Assembly (NCBI RefSeq): GCF_000689255.1
Contig: NZ_HG964446.1
Span: 982,484 to 1,046,483 of the forward strand
Source of the DNA: Mycobacterium triplex
GTDB taxonomy: Bacteria; Actinomycetota; Actinomycetes; Mycobacteriales; Mycobacteriaceae
Length of the DNA stretch: 64,000 bases
Direction of reading: 5' to 3'
Shown: positions 9,345 through 17,159 of the stretch, in pieces
How positions within the stretch are numbered: position 1 is the first letter of the stretch
How the letters are laid out: the number at the start of each line of letters is the position of its first letter
The notes under the pieces: model-generated
What the model saw: only the letters and a program-made list of their open reading frames with translations
The model's database searches: none
What the model was told of the DNA's origin: nothing
Position numbers and translations under genes: made by a program

Positions 9345-9406
9345 CGCCGAACGTGCTCTGACGGTGGGGTTTCGGCGATTTTTTCGCCATCAGAGCACGT
9401 TCGGCG
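9345..9406. repeat. long intergenic inverted repeat (nested stem-loop)
   Basis: The 183-base gap between the sulfatase start and the bluB-like stop holds a perfect 17-base inverted repeat, CGCCGAACGTGCTCTGA (9345-9361) and its complement (9390-9406). The loop contains a second hairpin, GGCGA-TTTTT-TCGCC. It could terminate transcription of the minus-strand bluB-like gene or be a dispersed repeat. Confidence 0.7.
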
Positions 9407-9443
9407 CCTGGCACGCCGACGTGGCCGACCGCCGGCGCGTGCG

Positions 9444-10124
9444 TCACACCGACTCGGCCGGCACCGGCTGGCCGGGCGGCTTACCCCACTGGTTCTCGGA
9501 GACGAACTCCGACAGCGGTCGGGCGTGGGTCCAGCCGTCGAGCTCCAGTGCCGGCCGATCCGGAAACTCGGGCACCGGGCCGACGCACAGGATGGCCACC
9601 GGCTCGGCATCAGCGGGCATTCCCAGCAGCTCGGCCAGGGGTTGAGGATCGAACAGCGAGACCCAGCCGACCCCGAGACCTTCGGCCCGGGCGGCCAGCC
9701 ACAGGTTCTGGATCGCGCAGGACACCGACGCGAGATCCATCTGCGGCAGCGTGCGCCGGCCGAAGACGTGCACGTCGCGCTTGTCGGCCAGTGCCACCAC
9801 CAGCAGCTCGGCGCACTCGAGAATGCCCTCGACCTTGAGCCGCAGAAACTCCGCGCCGCGTGGTCCCAGCGCCTCGGCGGTGCGCGGGCGTTCCTCGTCG
9901 ACGAGCGCGTGGATACCGCGGCGCAGCGCGTCGTCGGTGATCCGGATGAAGCGCCACGGCTGCATCAGCCCGACGCTCGGTGCGGCGTGCGCGGCCTGCA
10001 ACAAGCGGGCCAACACTTCCTCGGGCACCACGCTGCCGGGCACGAACCGGCGCATGTCTCGCCGTTCGGCGATCACCCGGTACACGACGCGACGATCCTG
10101 TGAGCTGAACGCGTGTTCGCTCAC
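9444..10124 (-). CDS. bluB: BluB-like flavoprotein, 5,6-dimethylbenzimidazole synthase family (Rv0306 homologue)
   Basis: A 226-residue nitroreductase-fold flavoprotein with the BluB-type opening VYRVIAERRDMRRF, then PSVGLMQPWRFI and a FMN-binding tail (GVGWVSLFDPQPL). BluB converts reduced FMN to the lower ligand base of vitamin B12 under aerobic conditions (family knowledge). I chose GTG 10124, which gives about the length of Rv0306 (223 aa). An upstream ATG at 10160 would add 12 residues. Neither start has a strong ribosome site. It is divergent from the small membrane-protein gene at 10210. Confidence 0.75.
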   Translation of the reverse strand: MSEHAFSSQDRRVVYRVIAERRDMRRFVPGSVVPEEVLARLLQAAHAAPSVGLMQPWRFIRITDDALRRGIHALVDEERPRTAEALGPRGAEFLRLKVEGILECAELLVVALADKRDVHVFGRRTLPQMDLASVSCAIQNLWLAARAEGLGVGWVSLFDPQPLAELLGMPADAEPVAILCVGPVPEFPDRPALELDGWTHARPLSEFVSENQWGKPPGQPVPAESV

Positions 10125-10209
10125 AGCGCTGTCGGAGTGCTCGCCAGGGGACAATGGCATTAGCGTCAATCTATCGCGCAGTCCCACAACACGACCAAGG
10201 GAGCGTGCA

Positions 10210-10494
10210 GTGAAATATTCCGACGTGCTCGACCAGCTGCCCACCGACAGTGACGGCCGGCGTGTCTGCGGCCGGCCGTTCGAGACCGGCGACGGTGCCA
10301 CCGTGATCCTGGTCGATAAACCCGTGGGCGTCTTCGTTATCCGCGAGGGCAAGGCGGCGTGGGTGCCTGCCGTCGACGCCAACCGGGTCGCGCTGATCGG
10401 CGTGATCACCGGCCTGCTCGCGGCGGTCATCGGCAGTCTGGCGGTGCTGCGGCAGCCGCCGTGGCCGCTGATGACGATTACCGAAGAACGGTAA
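10210..10494 (+). CDS. small single-helix membrane protein, resembling the end of GerW/YtfJ-type proteins
   Basis: A 94-residue protein with GTG start preceded by an AAGGGAG ribosome site. The middle part (VDKPVGVFVIREGKAAWVPAVD) recalls the C-terminal half of the GerW family as seen in actinobacteria. It is followed by one hydrophobic helix (about residues 58-80) and a short tail. The usual N-terminal GerW domain is missing, so this may be a shortened member or only a look-alike. Function unknown. It is divergent from the bluB-like gene. Confidence 0.6.
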   Translation: MKYSDVLDQLPTDSDGRRVCGRPFETGDGATVILVDKPVGVFVIREGKAAWVPAVDANRVALIGVITGLLAAVIGSLAVLRQPPWPLMTITEER

Positions 10495-10569
10495 CGTCGG
10501 CCCGCGGAGTTATTTTCCGCCAACAAATTTCGGCGTCAGTGCTGCGGCGATTGCGCGCAATAACCCAAG

Positions 10570-10586
10570 TACTACATCGTGTAGTA
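10570..10586. promoter_or_regulatory. BlaI/CopY-type operator-like palindrome
   Basis: TACTACA-TCG-TGTAGTA is a perfect 7-base inverted repeat with a 3-base centre. It contains the TACA/TGTA half-sites that define operators of the BlaI/MecI/CopY repressor family. It lies 90 bases upstream of the hydrolase gene at 10676, in a 181-base gap with no gene. Confidence 0.5.
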
Positions 10587-10675
10587 GTGGTTGCCACGGT
10601 GCCATTCGATTCCTCGCCGCTAATGTGAGACGTCGACTGGGCTGACTTTCCTCGTGAACACCGAAGGGCACGAAC

Positions 10676-11572
10676 TTGTTTTCCCGCTCTCACCTGGCGC
10701 CGGCTGAGCCGTCTTGGTTCAGCCACGCGCTCGGTCAAAAGCCGGATCATCGTGATGTCGACGTCGACGGCTGCCGTATCCACCTGCGCACCTGGGGCGA
10801 TCCCGAACAACCGCCGGTGGTGTTCGTCCACGGTGGCGCCGCGCACTCCGGTTGGTGGGACCACATCGCGCCGTTCTTTTCGCGTACCCATCGGGTGATC
10901 GCGCCGGATCTGTCCGGACACGGTGACAGCGGCACCCGCGCCGGCTACGACCTGGAAACCTGGGCAACCGAACTGATGGAGATCTTGCCGGCCGCCGGGG
11001 TCTCGGGCCGGCCCACCATCGTCGGCCACAGCATGGGCGGTTGGGTGGCCTCGACCGCGGCGATGCGTAATGGCGACGAGATCAACAGCGTCGTGGTGAT
11101 CGACTCCCCGCTGCGCGACCGCGCACCCGAGGCGGCGCGGCTGCGCAACCGCAAACGCAAAGAATACGGATCGCGCGAGGAAATCCTGTCGCGATTCGCG
11201 CCGGTGCCCCCGCAGGAATTGGTGCTGCCCTACATCGCCAAGCACATCGCCGCCGAGTCGATACGCAAGGCCGGCAAGAAGTGGGTCTGGAAATTCGACC
11301 CGACGATTTTCGACGGTGATTTTCTCGAGCCAGAACCCGCCGACGAAGAGTCGTTAGAGACCATGATCGCCCGAATGCATTGCCGCATTGGGTATCTGAG
11401 CTGTGAGGCCGGATTGGCATCCGCTGCCATGGGCGAGCGGCTGCGCTCCATCTTCCAGCTGAGGGGGCCATTCGTAGAGCTGGCCGAAGCGGGCCATCAT
11501 CCCATGCTCGATCAACCACTCCCGCTGGTCGCGACGTTGCGCACCCTGCTCGAATTCTGGTCGATCACCTAG
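10676..11572 (+). CDS. alpha/beta hydrolase
   Basis: A 298-residue alpha/beta hydrolase fold protein with oxyanion motif HGGAAHSGWWDH, GHGDS, nucleophile elbow GHSMGGW and catalytic His in EAGHHPML near the C-terminus. The TTG at 10676 is the only start codon fitting the AAGGG ribosome site about 9 bases upstream; a nearby GTG at 10654 is out of frame. No signal peptide. Substrate unknown. A BlaI-type palindrome in the upstream gap suggests regulation of this gene. Confidence 0.82.
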   Translation: MFSRSHLAPAEPSWFSHALGQKPDHRDVDVDGCRIHLRTWGDPEQPPVVFVHGGAAHSGWWDHIAPFFSRTHRVIAPDLSGHGDSGTRAGYDLETWATELMEILPAAGVSGRPTIVGHSMGGWVASTAAMRNGDEINSVVVIDSPLRDRAPEAARLRNRKRKEYGSREEILSRFAPVPPQELVLPYIAKHIAAESIRKAGKKWVWKFDPTIFDGDFLEPEPADEESLETMIARMHCRIGYLSCEAGLASAAMGERLRSIFQLRGPFVELAEAGHHPMLDQPLPLVATLRTLLEFWSIT

Positions 11573-11582
11573 GCGTTCGCCG

Positions 11583-12062
11583 CTACGCGCCGGGTGCCGG
11601 GCGGGCGCCGGGTCCGGGTACCGGGTGCAGGTCTCGAGCGGTCAGCACAGTGCCGTCGTGGGGGCAGCGCAAGATGGCCTCGACAGGATGGCCGCAGTCC
11701 TCGTGCAAGATCCTGACCGGAGGTCCGTCCGCATCGGCCTGCCAGCGGTCACCCCATTGCATCAGGGCGATGACGGCGGTGATGAGGTCCAATCCCTTGT
11801 CGGTGAGCCGGTATTCGTGCCGTTCGCGTTGTCCAGGCTCGCGGTAGGGAACCCGCCCGAGTATCCCGGCCTCGGTCAGTGTCACCAGACGTTCGCTAAG
11901 GACGTTGCGTGCGCAGCCGATACGAGCGTGGAACTGATCGAATCGGCGCGCACCGTAGAACGCCTCGCGCATCACCAGCAGGGTCCACTTTTCGCCGACG
12001 ACGTCGAGTGCCCGCTTGATCGAGCAATTGTCGGCGACATAGCGGTCGCGCAGGTCGGACAT
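11583..12062 (-). CDS. HxlR-family winged-helix regulator
   Basis: A 159-residue protein with the HxlR core: CSIKRALDVVGEKWTLLVMREAF, ERLVTLTEAGIL and RHEYRLTDKG. A C-terminal extension contains Cys and His residues (HEDCGHPVEAILRCPHDG), which could bind a metal or sense redox state (inference). HxlR proteins bind palindromes near their own promoter and often control a divergent redox enzyme. The divergent neighbour here is the shortened tautomerase gene. A GTTG-N7-CAAC repeat lies in the shared gap. Confidence 0.88.
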   Translation of the reverse strand: MSDLRDRYVADNCSIKRALDVVGEKWTLLVMREAFYGARRFDQFHARIGCARNVLSERLVTLTEAGILGRVPYREPGQRERHEYRLTDKGLDLITAVIALMQWGDRWQADADGPPVRILHEDCGHPVEAILRCPHDGTVLTARDLHPVPGPGARPAPGA

Positions 12063-12113
12063 CCTGCCAGGGTATCAGAGTTTGACATTGCAACCCAGCC
12101 TCCTCTAGTCTGC

Positions 12114-12128
12114 GTTGTATAAAGCAAC
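12114..12128. promoter_or_regulatory. candidate HxlR operator
   Basis: GTTG-TATAAAG-CAAC is an inverted repeat in the 108-base gap between the HxlR gene and the divergent tautomerase gene. A second half-site-like GTTGCAA (minus strand) lies at about 12086-12092. The arms are short, so this is only suggestive. Confidence 0.3.
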
Positions 12129-12170
12129 TCAGGGTGGTGGCCCGCCACCGCAATCGGAAGGCAGAAGGCT

Positions 12171-12404
12171 ATGCCCATGCTCGACGTCTACATCCCCGAC
12201 CAGGCCCTATCCGCGGAAGCCGAAAAAGGCTTGCTGCGTCAGCTCGCCGAGATCCTGATCGAACACGAGGGCGCCGGCGGACGCGTAGTCCGTCTTGCCG
12301 ACATCGCGGGCGCGGTGCTGCGCGACCCCGACAAGGGGCGCGAGTATGCCCAGCAACGCCTGTCCGCGCGGCAGGCCACCTTGGCGGGATCGACCGGTGG
12401 CTGA
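12171..12404 (+). CDS. tautomerase-like protein, apparently internally deleted
   Basis: A 77-residue protein starting MPMLDVYIPDQAL, with Pro2 as expected for the catalytic N-terminal proline of 4-oxalocrotonate-tautomerase-fold enzymes. Its second half (GGRVVRLADIAGAVLRDPDK) resembles the C-terminal end of the longer (~130-140 aa) actinobacterial tautomerases. The central ~60 residues seem to be missing, joined in frame after LIEHEGA. Whether the product folds is doubtful. It is divergent from the HxlR gene, its likely regulator. Confidence 0.5.
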   Translation: MPMLDVYIPDQALSAEAEKGLLRQLAEILIEHEGAGGRVVRLADIAGAVLRDPDKGREYAQQRLSARQATLAGSTGG

Positions 12405-12646
12405 CCTCGCGGTCGGGGCCAGACGGCCCGCGGCCAACGAATGGCCCGTGGCAAGGCCGCGCGGCGGATCGCCCCTTGGTCGACAGCTCGCACGCTGGCT
12501 CACCGATAGCGCCATTGCTGTTCGCGCCCTGGTCATTACACCGCGACGAAGCCCCCGGCCCGCTCAACCGCACTACCGCCGGCGCGAAAGCTTCGTGGAG
12601 GACGCGGCGATGTCCCGCGAGATGTTCAGACTGTGAGCCGGCCCGG
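12405..12646. other. 242-base stretch without a recognisable gene
   Basis: A short frame (GTG 12397 to stop 12636, 79 codons) overlaps the tautomerase stop and ends in VEDAAMSREMFRL, but it resembles nothing I can name. It may be debris of a gene lost together with the middle of the tautomerase, or chance in high-GC DNA. No terminator or strong palindrome was seen. Confidence 0.4.
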
Positions 12647-13129
12647 TCACGGAGAGTAGGTCACGCCGACCGCGCGGACGATGCAGTCCGGCGCCATGTC
12701 GAACGTCAACGACCGCCGTGGTAGCCCGCTGAGCACATCGGCCGGAATGGCGGCCTTGTAGAGCAGCGTCAGTTCCCCGGTGAACTTCTCGTCGACCTGT
12801 GCGACGTCGACGTTGACCTCCAACCCCGCCGACGAGATCTCGGCCCTCGCCGCGCCGGCCTGCGGGGCATCCCAGGGCACGTCGACGGTGACGCCGGCCA
12901 GCTTCGGCAGCATCGACAGCGTCGCGAGTACGCGATGGCGGGTGAGCACCAGTGAGCCGGTGTAGTAGGCGACGCTGTGCGGCAGCCGCACTCCGGGGAT
13001 GGCGCCGCTGAACCGCCTGGTCACCGGGACGTAGTCGGCGAGGTAGAGCAGGCCTTCCGCCTCGACCCGAGCGTGCAGATCGTCGGGGAGCTTGCCGATG
13101 CCGAGCAATCTGCGGACAAAGACCGCCAT
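12647..13129 (-). CDS. conserved hypothetical protein, Rv0307c homologue
   Basis: A 160-residue soluble protein starting MAVFVRRLLGIGKLPDDL; Rv0307c of M. tuberculosis has the same length and chromosomal place. No catalytic motif, signal peptide or membrane segment is visible; alternating hydrophobic residues suggest a beta-rich fold. Function unknown. Confidence 0.75.
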   Translation of the reverse strand: MAVFVRRLLGIGKLPDDLHARVEAEGLLYLADYVPVTRRFSGAIPGVRLPHSVAYYTGSLVLTRHRVLATLSMLPKLAGVTVDVPWDAPQAGAARAEISSAGLEVNVDVAQVDEKFTGELTLLYKAAIPADVLSGLPRRSLTFDMAPDCIVRAVGVTYSP

Positions 13130-13233
13130 GACGCCAGTATGACGCGGACGCGCCCCCTAGCCGCCCTGCGGAGACGTGTGGACGTCCATAACCCCCACGC
13201 TCGCCGCGGTGGGCGCCCTGGTATCGCTTAGGG

Positions 13234-13881
13234 GTGATTCGCCCACGGCGGTCGATGGCCGTTTATGCCGCGCTCCTGGCCGTGGCGGTCTACGCGCTGA
13301 TGTGGGTGGGGTACCGGCAGGACTGGGGCTGGCTGCATCGGATCGACTGGTCGATGCTGAACGCCTCGCGCGACACCGCGCTCAAGCATCCGGCGTGGCT
13401 GCGCTGCTGGGAACTGCTGACCAATGTGTTGGGGCCGGTCCCGCTGCGGCTGCTGGACACGGTGGCGGCGGTGGCCGCGCTGGTGTGGCGCAACGTGCGC
13501 GCGGCGCTGCTGCTGTCGGCCTGCGGGCTGTTCAACGGATTGGTGACGCAGGCGGCCAAGGCGTTGGCGGATCGGCCGCGACCGTCGACCATGCTGGTGC
13601 CGATTGCCCAGACGTCGTTTCCGTCGGGGCACGCGCTGGAGACGACGGCCTCGCTGCTCGCCCTGTTGGCCTTCGTGGTTCCGATGATGAGCGCAATGAT
13701 GGGTCGCGCCGCGGTCGCGGTGAGCGCGGTGATTCTTGTGCTGGTGGGGTTTTCACGCGTCGCCTTGAACGTGCATTACCCGTCGGACGTGGTCGCCGGC
13801 TGGGCGCTGGGATACCTCTACGTGTTGCTGTGCCTGGCGGTGTTTCGTCCTAAACCGCTGCCGCGGTGGGCTTTTCGTTGA
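13234..13881 (+). CDS. PAP2-family membrane phosphatase, Rv0308 homologue
   Basis: A 215-residue integral membrane protein with all three PAP2 signature blocks: KALADRPRPS, PSGHALE and SRVALNVHYPSDV. Together these make the acid phosphatase site for lipid or isoprenoid phosphates. About five to six hydrophobic helices are visible. It probably dephosphorylates an envelope lipid phosphate such as polyprenyl diphosphate or phosphatidate (inference). The GTG start at 13234 follows the Rv0307c homologue divergently, as in M. tuberculosis. Confidence 0.88.
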   Translation: MIRPRRSMAVYAALLAVAVYALMWVGYRQDWGWLHRIDWSMLNASRDTALKHPAWLRCWELLTNVLGPVPLRLLDTVAAVAALVWRNVRAALLLSACGLFNGLVTQAAKALADRPRPSTMLVPIAQTSFPSGHALETTASLLALLAFVVPMMSAMMGRAAVAVSAVILVLVGFSRVALNVHYPSDVVAGWALGYLYVLLCLAVFRPKPLPRWAFR

Positions 13882-13955
13882 TCACGGCGCCGTGACCCAA
13901 CCGGGGCTAAAGCTTGACTTGACCCTGAGGTCGGCGTCGCCTGACGATGGATTGC

Positions 13956-14636
13956 ATGCGCCGATTGCTAGCTTCGCTGTGTGCTGTGGCGTGCTGCGCG
14001 TGGGTATCGCTTGTGCTCGCGCCGACGGGAAGTGCCGCGCCGACGGGCAACCCATTGGCCGGCACGCCGTGGTTCGCGAACCAGGTTGGCAATGCCACAC
14101 AAGTGGTTTCGGTCGTCAGCACTGGCGGCTCCAACGCGACGATCGACATCTACCAACGCACCACTGCCGGCTGGCAGGCGCTGCGGACCGGCGTACCGAC
14201 GCACGTCGGGTCGGCGGGGATGGCGCCGCAGGCCCGCAGCGGCGTGCCGGCCACCCCGACCGGCGTGTACAGCCTCGACGCCGCGTTCGGCACCGCGCCG
14301 AATCCCGGTACCGGGCTGCCCTACACCCAGGTCACCGGACCCAACTACTGGTGGAGCGGCGACGACCACAGCCCCACGTTCAACTCCATGCAGGTGTGCC
14401 AGAAGGCGCAGTGCCCGTTCAACACCGCCGAGAGCGAGAACCTGCAAATCCCGCAGTACAAGCACGCGGTGGTGATGGGCGTCAACAAGAACAAGACCCC
14501 CGGCGGTGGCGCCGCGTTCTTCTTCCACACCACCGACGGCCAACCCACCGAGGGTTGCGTCGCTGTCGACGATGCTCAGCTGGTGTCGATCATGAAATGG
14601 CTGCGCCCCGGCGCGGTCATCGCGATCACCAAGTAG
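13956..14636 (+). CDS. exported YkuD-type (L,D-transpeptidase-like) protein, Rv0309 homologue
   Basis: A 226-residue protein with a signal peptide (MRRLLASLCAVACCAWVSL...APTGSA) and a C-terminal YkuD-like catalytic signature: FFHTTDGQPTEGCVAVDD, with His and Cys in the usual places. Rv0309 (218 aa) has the same layout. It probably acts on cell-wall peptides or is a divergent L,D-transpeptidase-like protein outside the membrane; the exact reaction is not established. An in-frame ATG 9 bases upstream (13947) is a possible alternative start; I prefer 13956 by similarity to Rv0309. Confidence 0.82.
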   Translation: MRRLLASLCAVACCAWVSLVLAPTGSAAPTGNPLAGTPWFANQVGNATQVVSVVSTGGSNATIDIYQRTTAGWQALRTGVPTHVGSAGMAPQARSGVPATPTGVYSLDAAFGTAPNPGTGLPYTQVTGPNYWWSGDDHSPTFNSMQVCQKAQCPFNTAESENLQIPQYKHAVVMGVNKNKTPGGGAAFFFHTTDGQPTEGCVAVDDAQLVSIMKWLRPGAVIAITK

Positions 14637-14638
14637 AG

Positions 14639-15112
14639 CTAGTCCGCGATCGCACGACCGGGTTTGAGCGTGAAGCTCATGCCCTCCAACGACATTGTGG
14701 CGTCGTAGGTTCGGTCGTAGCCGGTGCCGCAGATCTTCCAGCCGCCGTCGGTGCGCCGGTAGGTGTCGCGGTAGAAGGCCGCGCCGATCAGCATGAAATT
14801 GAGGTCGGCGACGATCACGCGGTCCTGCAGATACCAACTGCCCGTTGCGGTGTCGCCGTCGACGACGATGTCCGGATGCGTCACCCGGTGTTCGGTGATC
14901 ACGTTCGCCGGCAGCGACGTCCGCATGTACTCGACCAAGTCGGCGCGGTTGGTGAAGTGCAACTCGTTGCCGATCGAGGGCCCGTAGTCCGCCTTGATGT
15001 CCTCGGCCAGGGTCTCGGTGAAGTCGTCCCAATGCTTGGTGTCCAGCGCGCGCAGGTATCGGTATTTGACTTGCTTGATGGCTTCGATGTCGGCCAGATC
15101 GTCGAGGGTCAT
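14639..15112 (-). CDS. SnoaL-like protein, Rv0310c homologue
   Basis: A 157-residue NTF2/SnoaL-fold protein (MTLDDLADIEAIKQVKYRYL) similar to BaiE-type bile-acid dehydratases, to which Rv0310c is usually compared. Residues of the pocket include DTKHWDDF and ITEHRVTHPDI. The frame is open to a start at 15130, which would give 163 residues and overlap the TetR gene by 14 bases. It is the second gene of a minus-strand pair with TetR, so both are likely to be co-regulated. Substrate unknown. Confidence 0.78.
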   Translation of the reverse strand: MTLDDLADIEAIKQVKYRYLRALDTKHWDDFTETLAEDIKADYGPSIGNELHFTNRADLVEYMRTSLPANVITEHRVTHPDIVVDGDTATGSWYLQDRVIVADLNFMLIGAAFYRDTYRRTDGGWKICGTGYDRTYDATMSLEGMSFTLKPGRAIAD

Positions 15113-15116
15113 CCCG

Positions 15117-15737
15117 TCATTGCAGCACACGGGTGACCATGTCGATCAGGGCCCGTCGCTCCAGACTCCAATCGATGGTCGTCCCGGTGACCATCTGGGC
15201 CAGCACCACACCGCGTAGCGTGGCCCAAATCACCTCGGCCACACCCGCTTTCGCGGGATCAGTGGTGATCAGCCGGCCGAGCTGGGCGATCGCGGAGTTC
15301 ATTTCGAGCAGGTGTCGTCGCGAGGAATCGCCGAGGCTGCCACGGGTTGCCCGCAGGATCTCGAACGCGGCCATCGACGTCGGGCTGCTGTAGCAACTCC
15401 ACGCGGTGTCGACGACGACTTCGATGCGCTGGTGCGGCGGTAGCTCGCTGACGTCGGCCGACGACAAGCTCGCGATCAGCCGGTCCACCCCGTCGTCGAC
15501 GACCGCCATCAGCAGGCCGTTGCGATCGCCGAAGTGGTATTGGATGACGCCCCACGTGACGCCGGCGCGTTCGGCCACATGCTTGGCGGTCGCGGCAGCG
15601 AAGCCTTCCTCCTGGATGCAGCGCACCGTCTCGTCGATGATCTTGGCCCGGGTGTCGTCGCCACGTTTGCGCGGCGCACTGGTGCGCCGGGTCGGGCCGA
15701 CCGAGCGCGCTGGTGTCTGGCCTGCGGCAATGGACAT
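15117..15737 (-). CDS. TetR-family regulator
   Basis: A 206-residue TetR protein with the N-terminal helix-turn-helix: TRAKIIDETVRCIQEEGF, AERAGVTWGVIQYHFGDRNG (about residues 29-75). The C-terminal ligand domain is of unknown specificity. It has only 38 bases to the divergent Rv0311 homologue and is followed by the SnoaL-like gene. It probably represses both directions through the palindrome in the gap. I do not recall a TetR gene at this spot in M. tuberculosis, so it may be an insertion. Confidence 0.87.
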   Translation of the reverse strand: MSIAAGQTPARSVGPTRRTSAPRKRGDDTRAKIIDETVRCIQEEGFAAATAKHVAERAGVTWGVIQYHFGDRNGLLMAVVDDGVDRLIASLSSADVSELPPHQRIEVVVDTAWSCYSSPTSMAAFEILRATRGSLGDSSRRHLLEMNSAIAQLGRLITTDPAKAGVAEVIWATLRGVVLAQMVTGTTIDWSLERRALIDMVTRVLQ

Positions 15738-15741
15738 TGTT

Positions 15742-15758
15742 GACTTTATAACATAGTC
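15742..15758. promoter_or_regulatory. candidate TetR operator
   Basis: GACT-TTATAACAT-AGTC lies in the 38-base gap between tetR and the Rv0311 homologue. The arms are short (4 bases), but the AT-rich centre (TTATAACAT) could also hold a -10 element. Confidence 0.35.
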
Positions 15759-15775
15759 GAGTCTATTTTTGTAGC

Positions 15776-17005
15776 GTGAGCAGCCCCTCGCGATACGCGC
15801 AACTGTCCCGTGCCGAGCTGGCCGTGCTGGTTCCCGAACTGCTGCTGATCGGGCAGCTGATCGACCGATCCGGAATGGCCTGGTGCATTTCCTCGTTCGG
15901 CCGCGAGGAGATGGTGCAGATCGCGATCGAGGAGTGGGCGGGCGCCAGCCCGATCTATACCCGGCGCATGCAGGAGGCGCTGAACTACGTGGGCACCGAC
16001 GTGCCCACCATTTTCAAGGGCCTGCAGCTCGACATCGGCGCCCCACCGCAATTCATGGATTTCCGCTACACCGTGCACGACCGGTGGCACGGGGAATTCC
16101 ATCTCGACCACTGCGGCGCGCTGCTCGACGTGGAGCCGATGGGTGAGCAGTACGTGTTCGGGATGTGCCACACCATCGAGGATCCGACGTTCGATGCGAC
16201 CGCGGTGGCGACCAACGCCAAGGCTCAGGTGCGCCCGATCCACCGCCCGCCGCGGACGCCGGCCGACCGGCATCCGCACTGCGCGTGGACCGTGAAGATC
16301 GACGAGTCCTACCCGGAGGTGCAGGGCATTCCCGCGTTGGACATCGTCCGCCAAACCCGGGCCGCGACTTGGAAACTCGATCCCATCGATCCCTCCGACG
16401 AGGGCCAGGCGGACTACTCGGGTCCGCTGCTTTCCGATTTCGACTTTGCCGCCTTCTCCCATTCGGCATTGGTCCGGATGGCCGACGAGGTCTGCCTGCA
16501 GATGCATCTGCTGTATCTGTCCTTCGCGATCGCGGTGGCCGCCCGCGCCGCCGACGAGGCCGAGGCCATCTCGGTGTGCACCAAAGGCCTGATCGGTATC
16601 GCGGGCCTGGCCGCCGAACGCATTCACCGCGCGCTGAAACTCCCCGGCGGAATCGAAGGCGTGCTGAAGGTCCTTCAGTTGCACCCACTGCTGAACCCGG
16701 CGGGTTATGTTGCCGCGGAGCTGGAGTCGAACCGGCTGCACGTCTACCCGTCGCCGGCGCACGACGACGGGTCCTGGATCTCGTTGTGCTCACCTAAATC
16801 CGTGCAGCCGCTGCAGGCGATCGCCACGGCGATCGATCCGCGTCTGGAAGTCCGAGTTAGCGGAACTGCCGACGACTGGACTGCCGAGCTAATCGAAACC
16901 GACACTGACGCCGAGGAACTGCCTGAGGTTTCGGTGGTCCGAGTCAGTGGCGGAGCGACCTTCCAGTTCGAGCCGAGGCGTTCGCTGCCGTTGACGGTGG
17001 TCTGA
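15776..17005 (+). CDS. conserved hypothetical protein, Rv0311 homologue
   Basis: A 409-residue soluble protein (GTG start), the same length as Rv0311. The middle carries a conserved His/Cys-containing patch (FHLDHCGALLDVEPMGEQY and GMCHTIEDPTFD) that could bind a metal or cofactor. A helical segment AIAVAARAADEAEAISVCTK follows. I do not know its function. It is divergent from TetR with a 38-base gap. Confidence 0.8.
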   Translation: MSSPSRYAQLSRAELAVLVPELLLIGQLIDRSGMAWCISSFGREEMVQIAIEEWAGASPIYTRRMQEALNYVGTDVPTIFKGLQLDIGAPPQFMDFRYTVHDRWHGEFHLDHCGALLDVEPMGEQYVFGMCHTIEDPTFDATAVATNAKAQVRPIHRPPRTPADRHPHCAWTVKIDESYPEVQGIPALDIVRQTRAATWKLDPIDPSDEGQADYSGPLLSDFDFAAFSHSALVRMADEVCLQMHLLYLSFAIAVAARAADEAEAISVCTKGLIGIAGLAAERIHRALKLPGGIEGVLKVLQLHPLLNPAGYVAAELESNRLHVYPSPAHDDGSWISLCSPKSVQPLQAIATAIDPRLEVRVSGTADDWTAELIETDTDAEELPEVSVVRVSGGATFQFEPRRSLPLTVV

Positions 17006-17159
17006 CGCGCGGCCTTTTGTCAAGGGGTTTGCGGTACCACTTCGGTGACACAACCGCATCGAGCGGATACCAATGACGTTGCGAAGCATCGGCTTTGCGC
17101 GTGTCCGCGGCTATCGTTAACGCTGGCCACCGACCCCTATAGACGAAAGTATTCGCTCT

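Noticed and set aside
8310..10103. Plus-strand frame of 597 codons across the sulfatase and bluB-like genes
   Set aside because: Antisense to two genes with clear family motifs; composition is Arg/Gly/His-rich as expected for a shadow.
12397..12636. 79-codon frame after the tautomerase
   Set aside because: No recognisable domain and start overlaps the tautomerase stop; kept only as a note in the gap entry.
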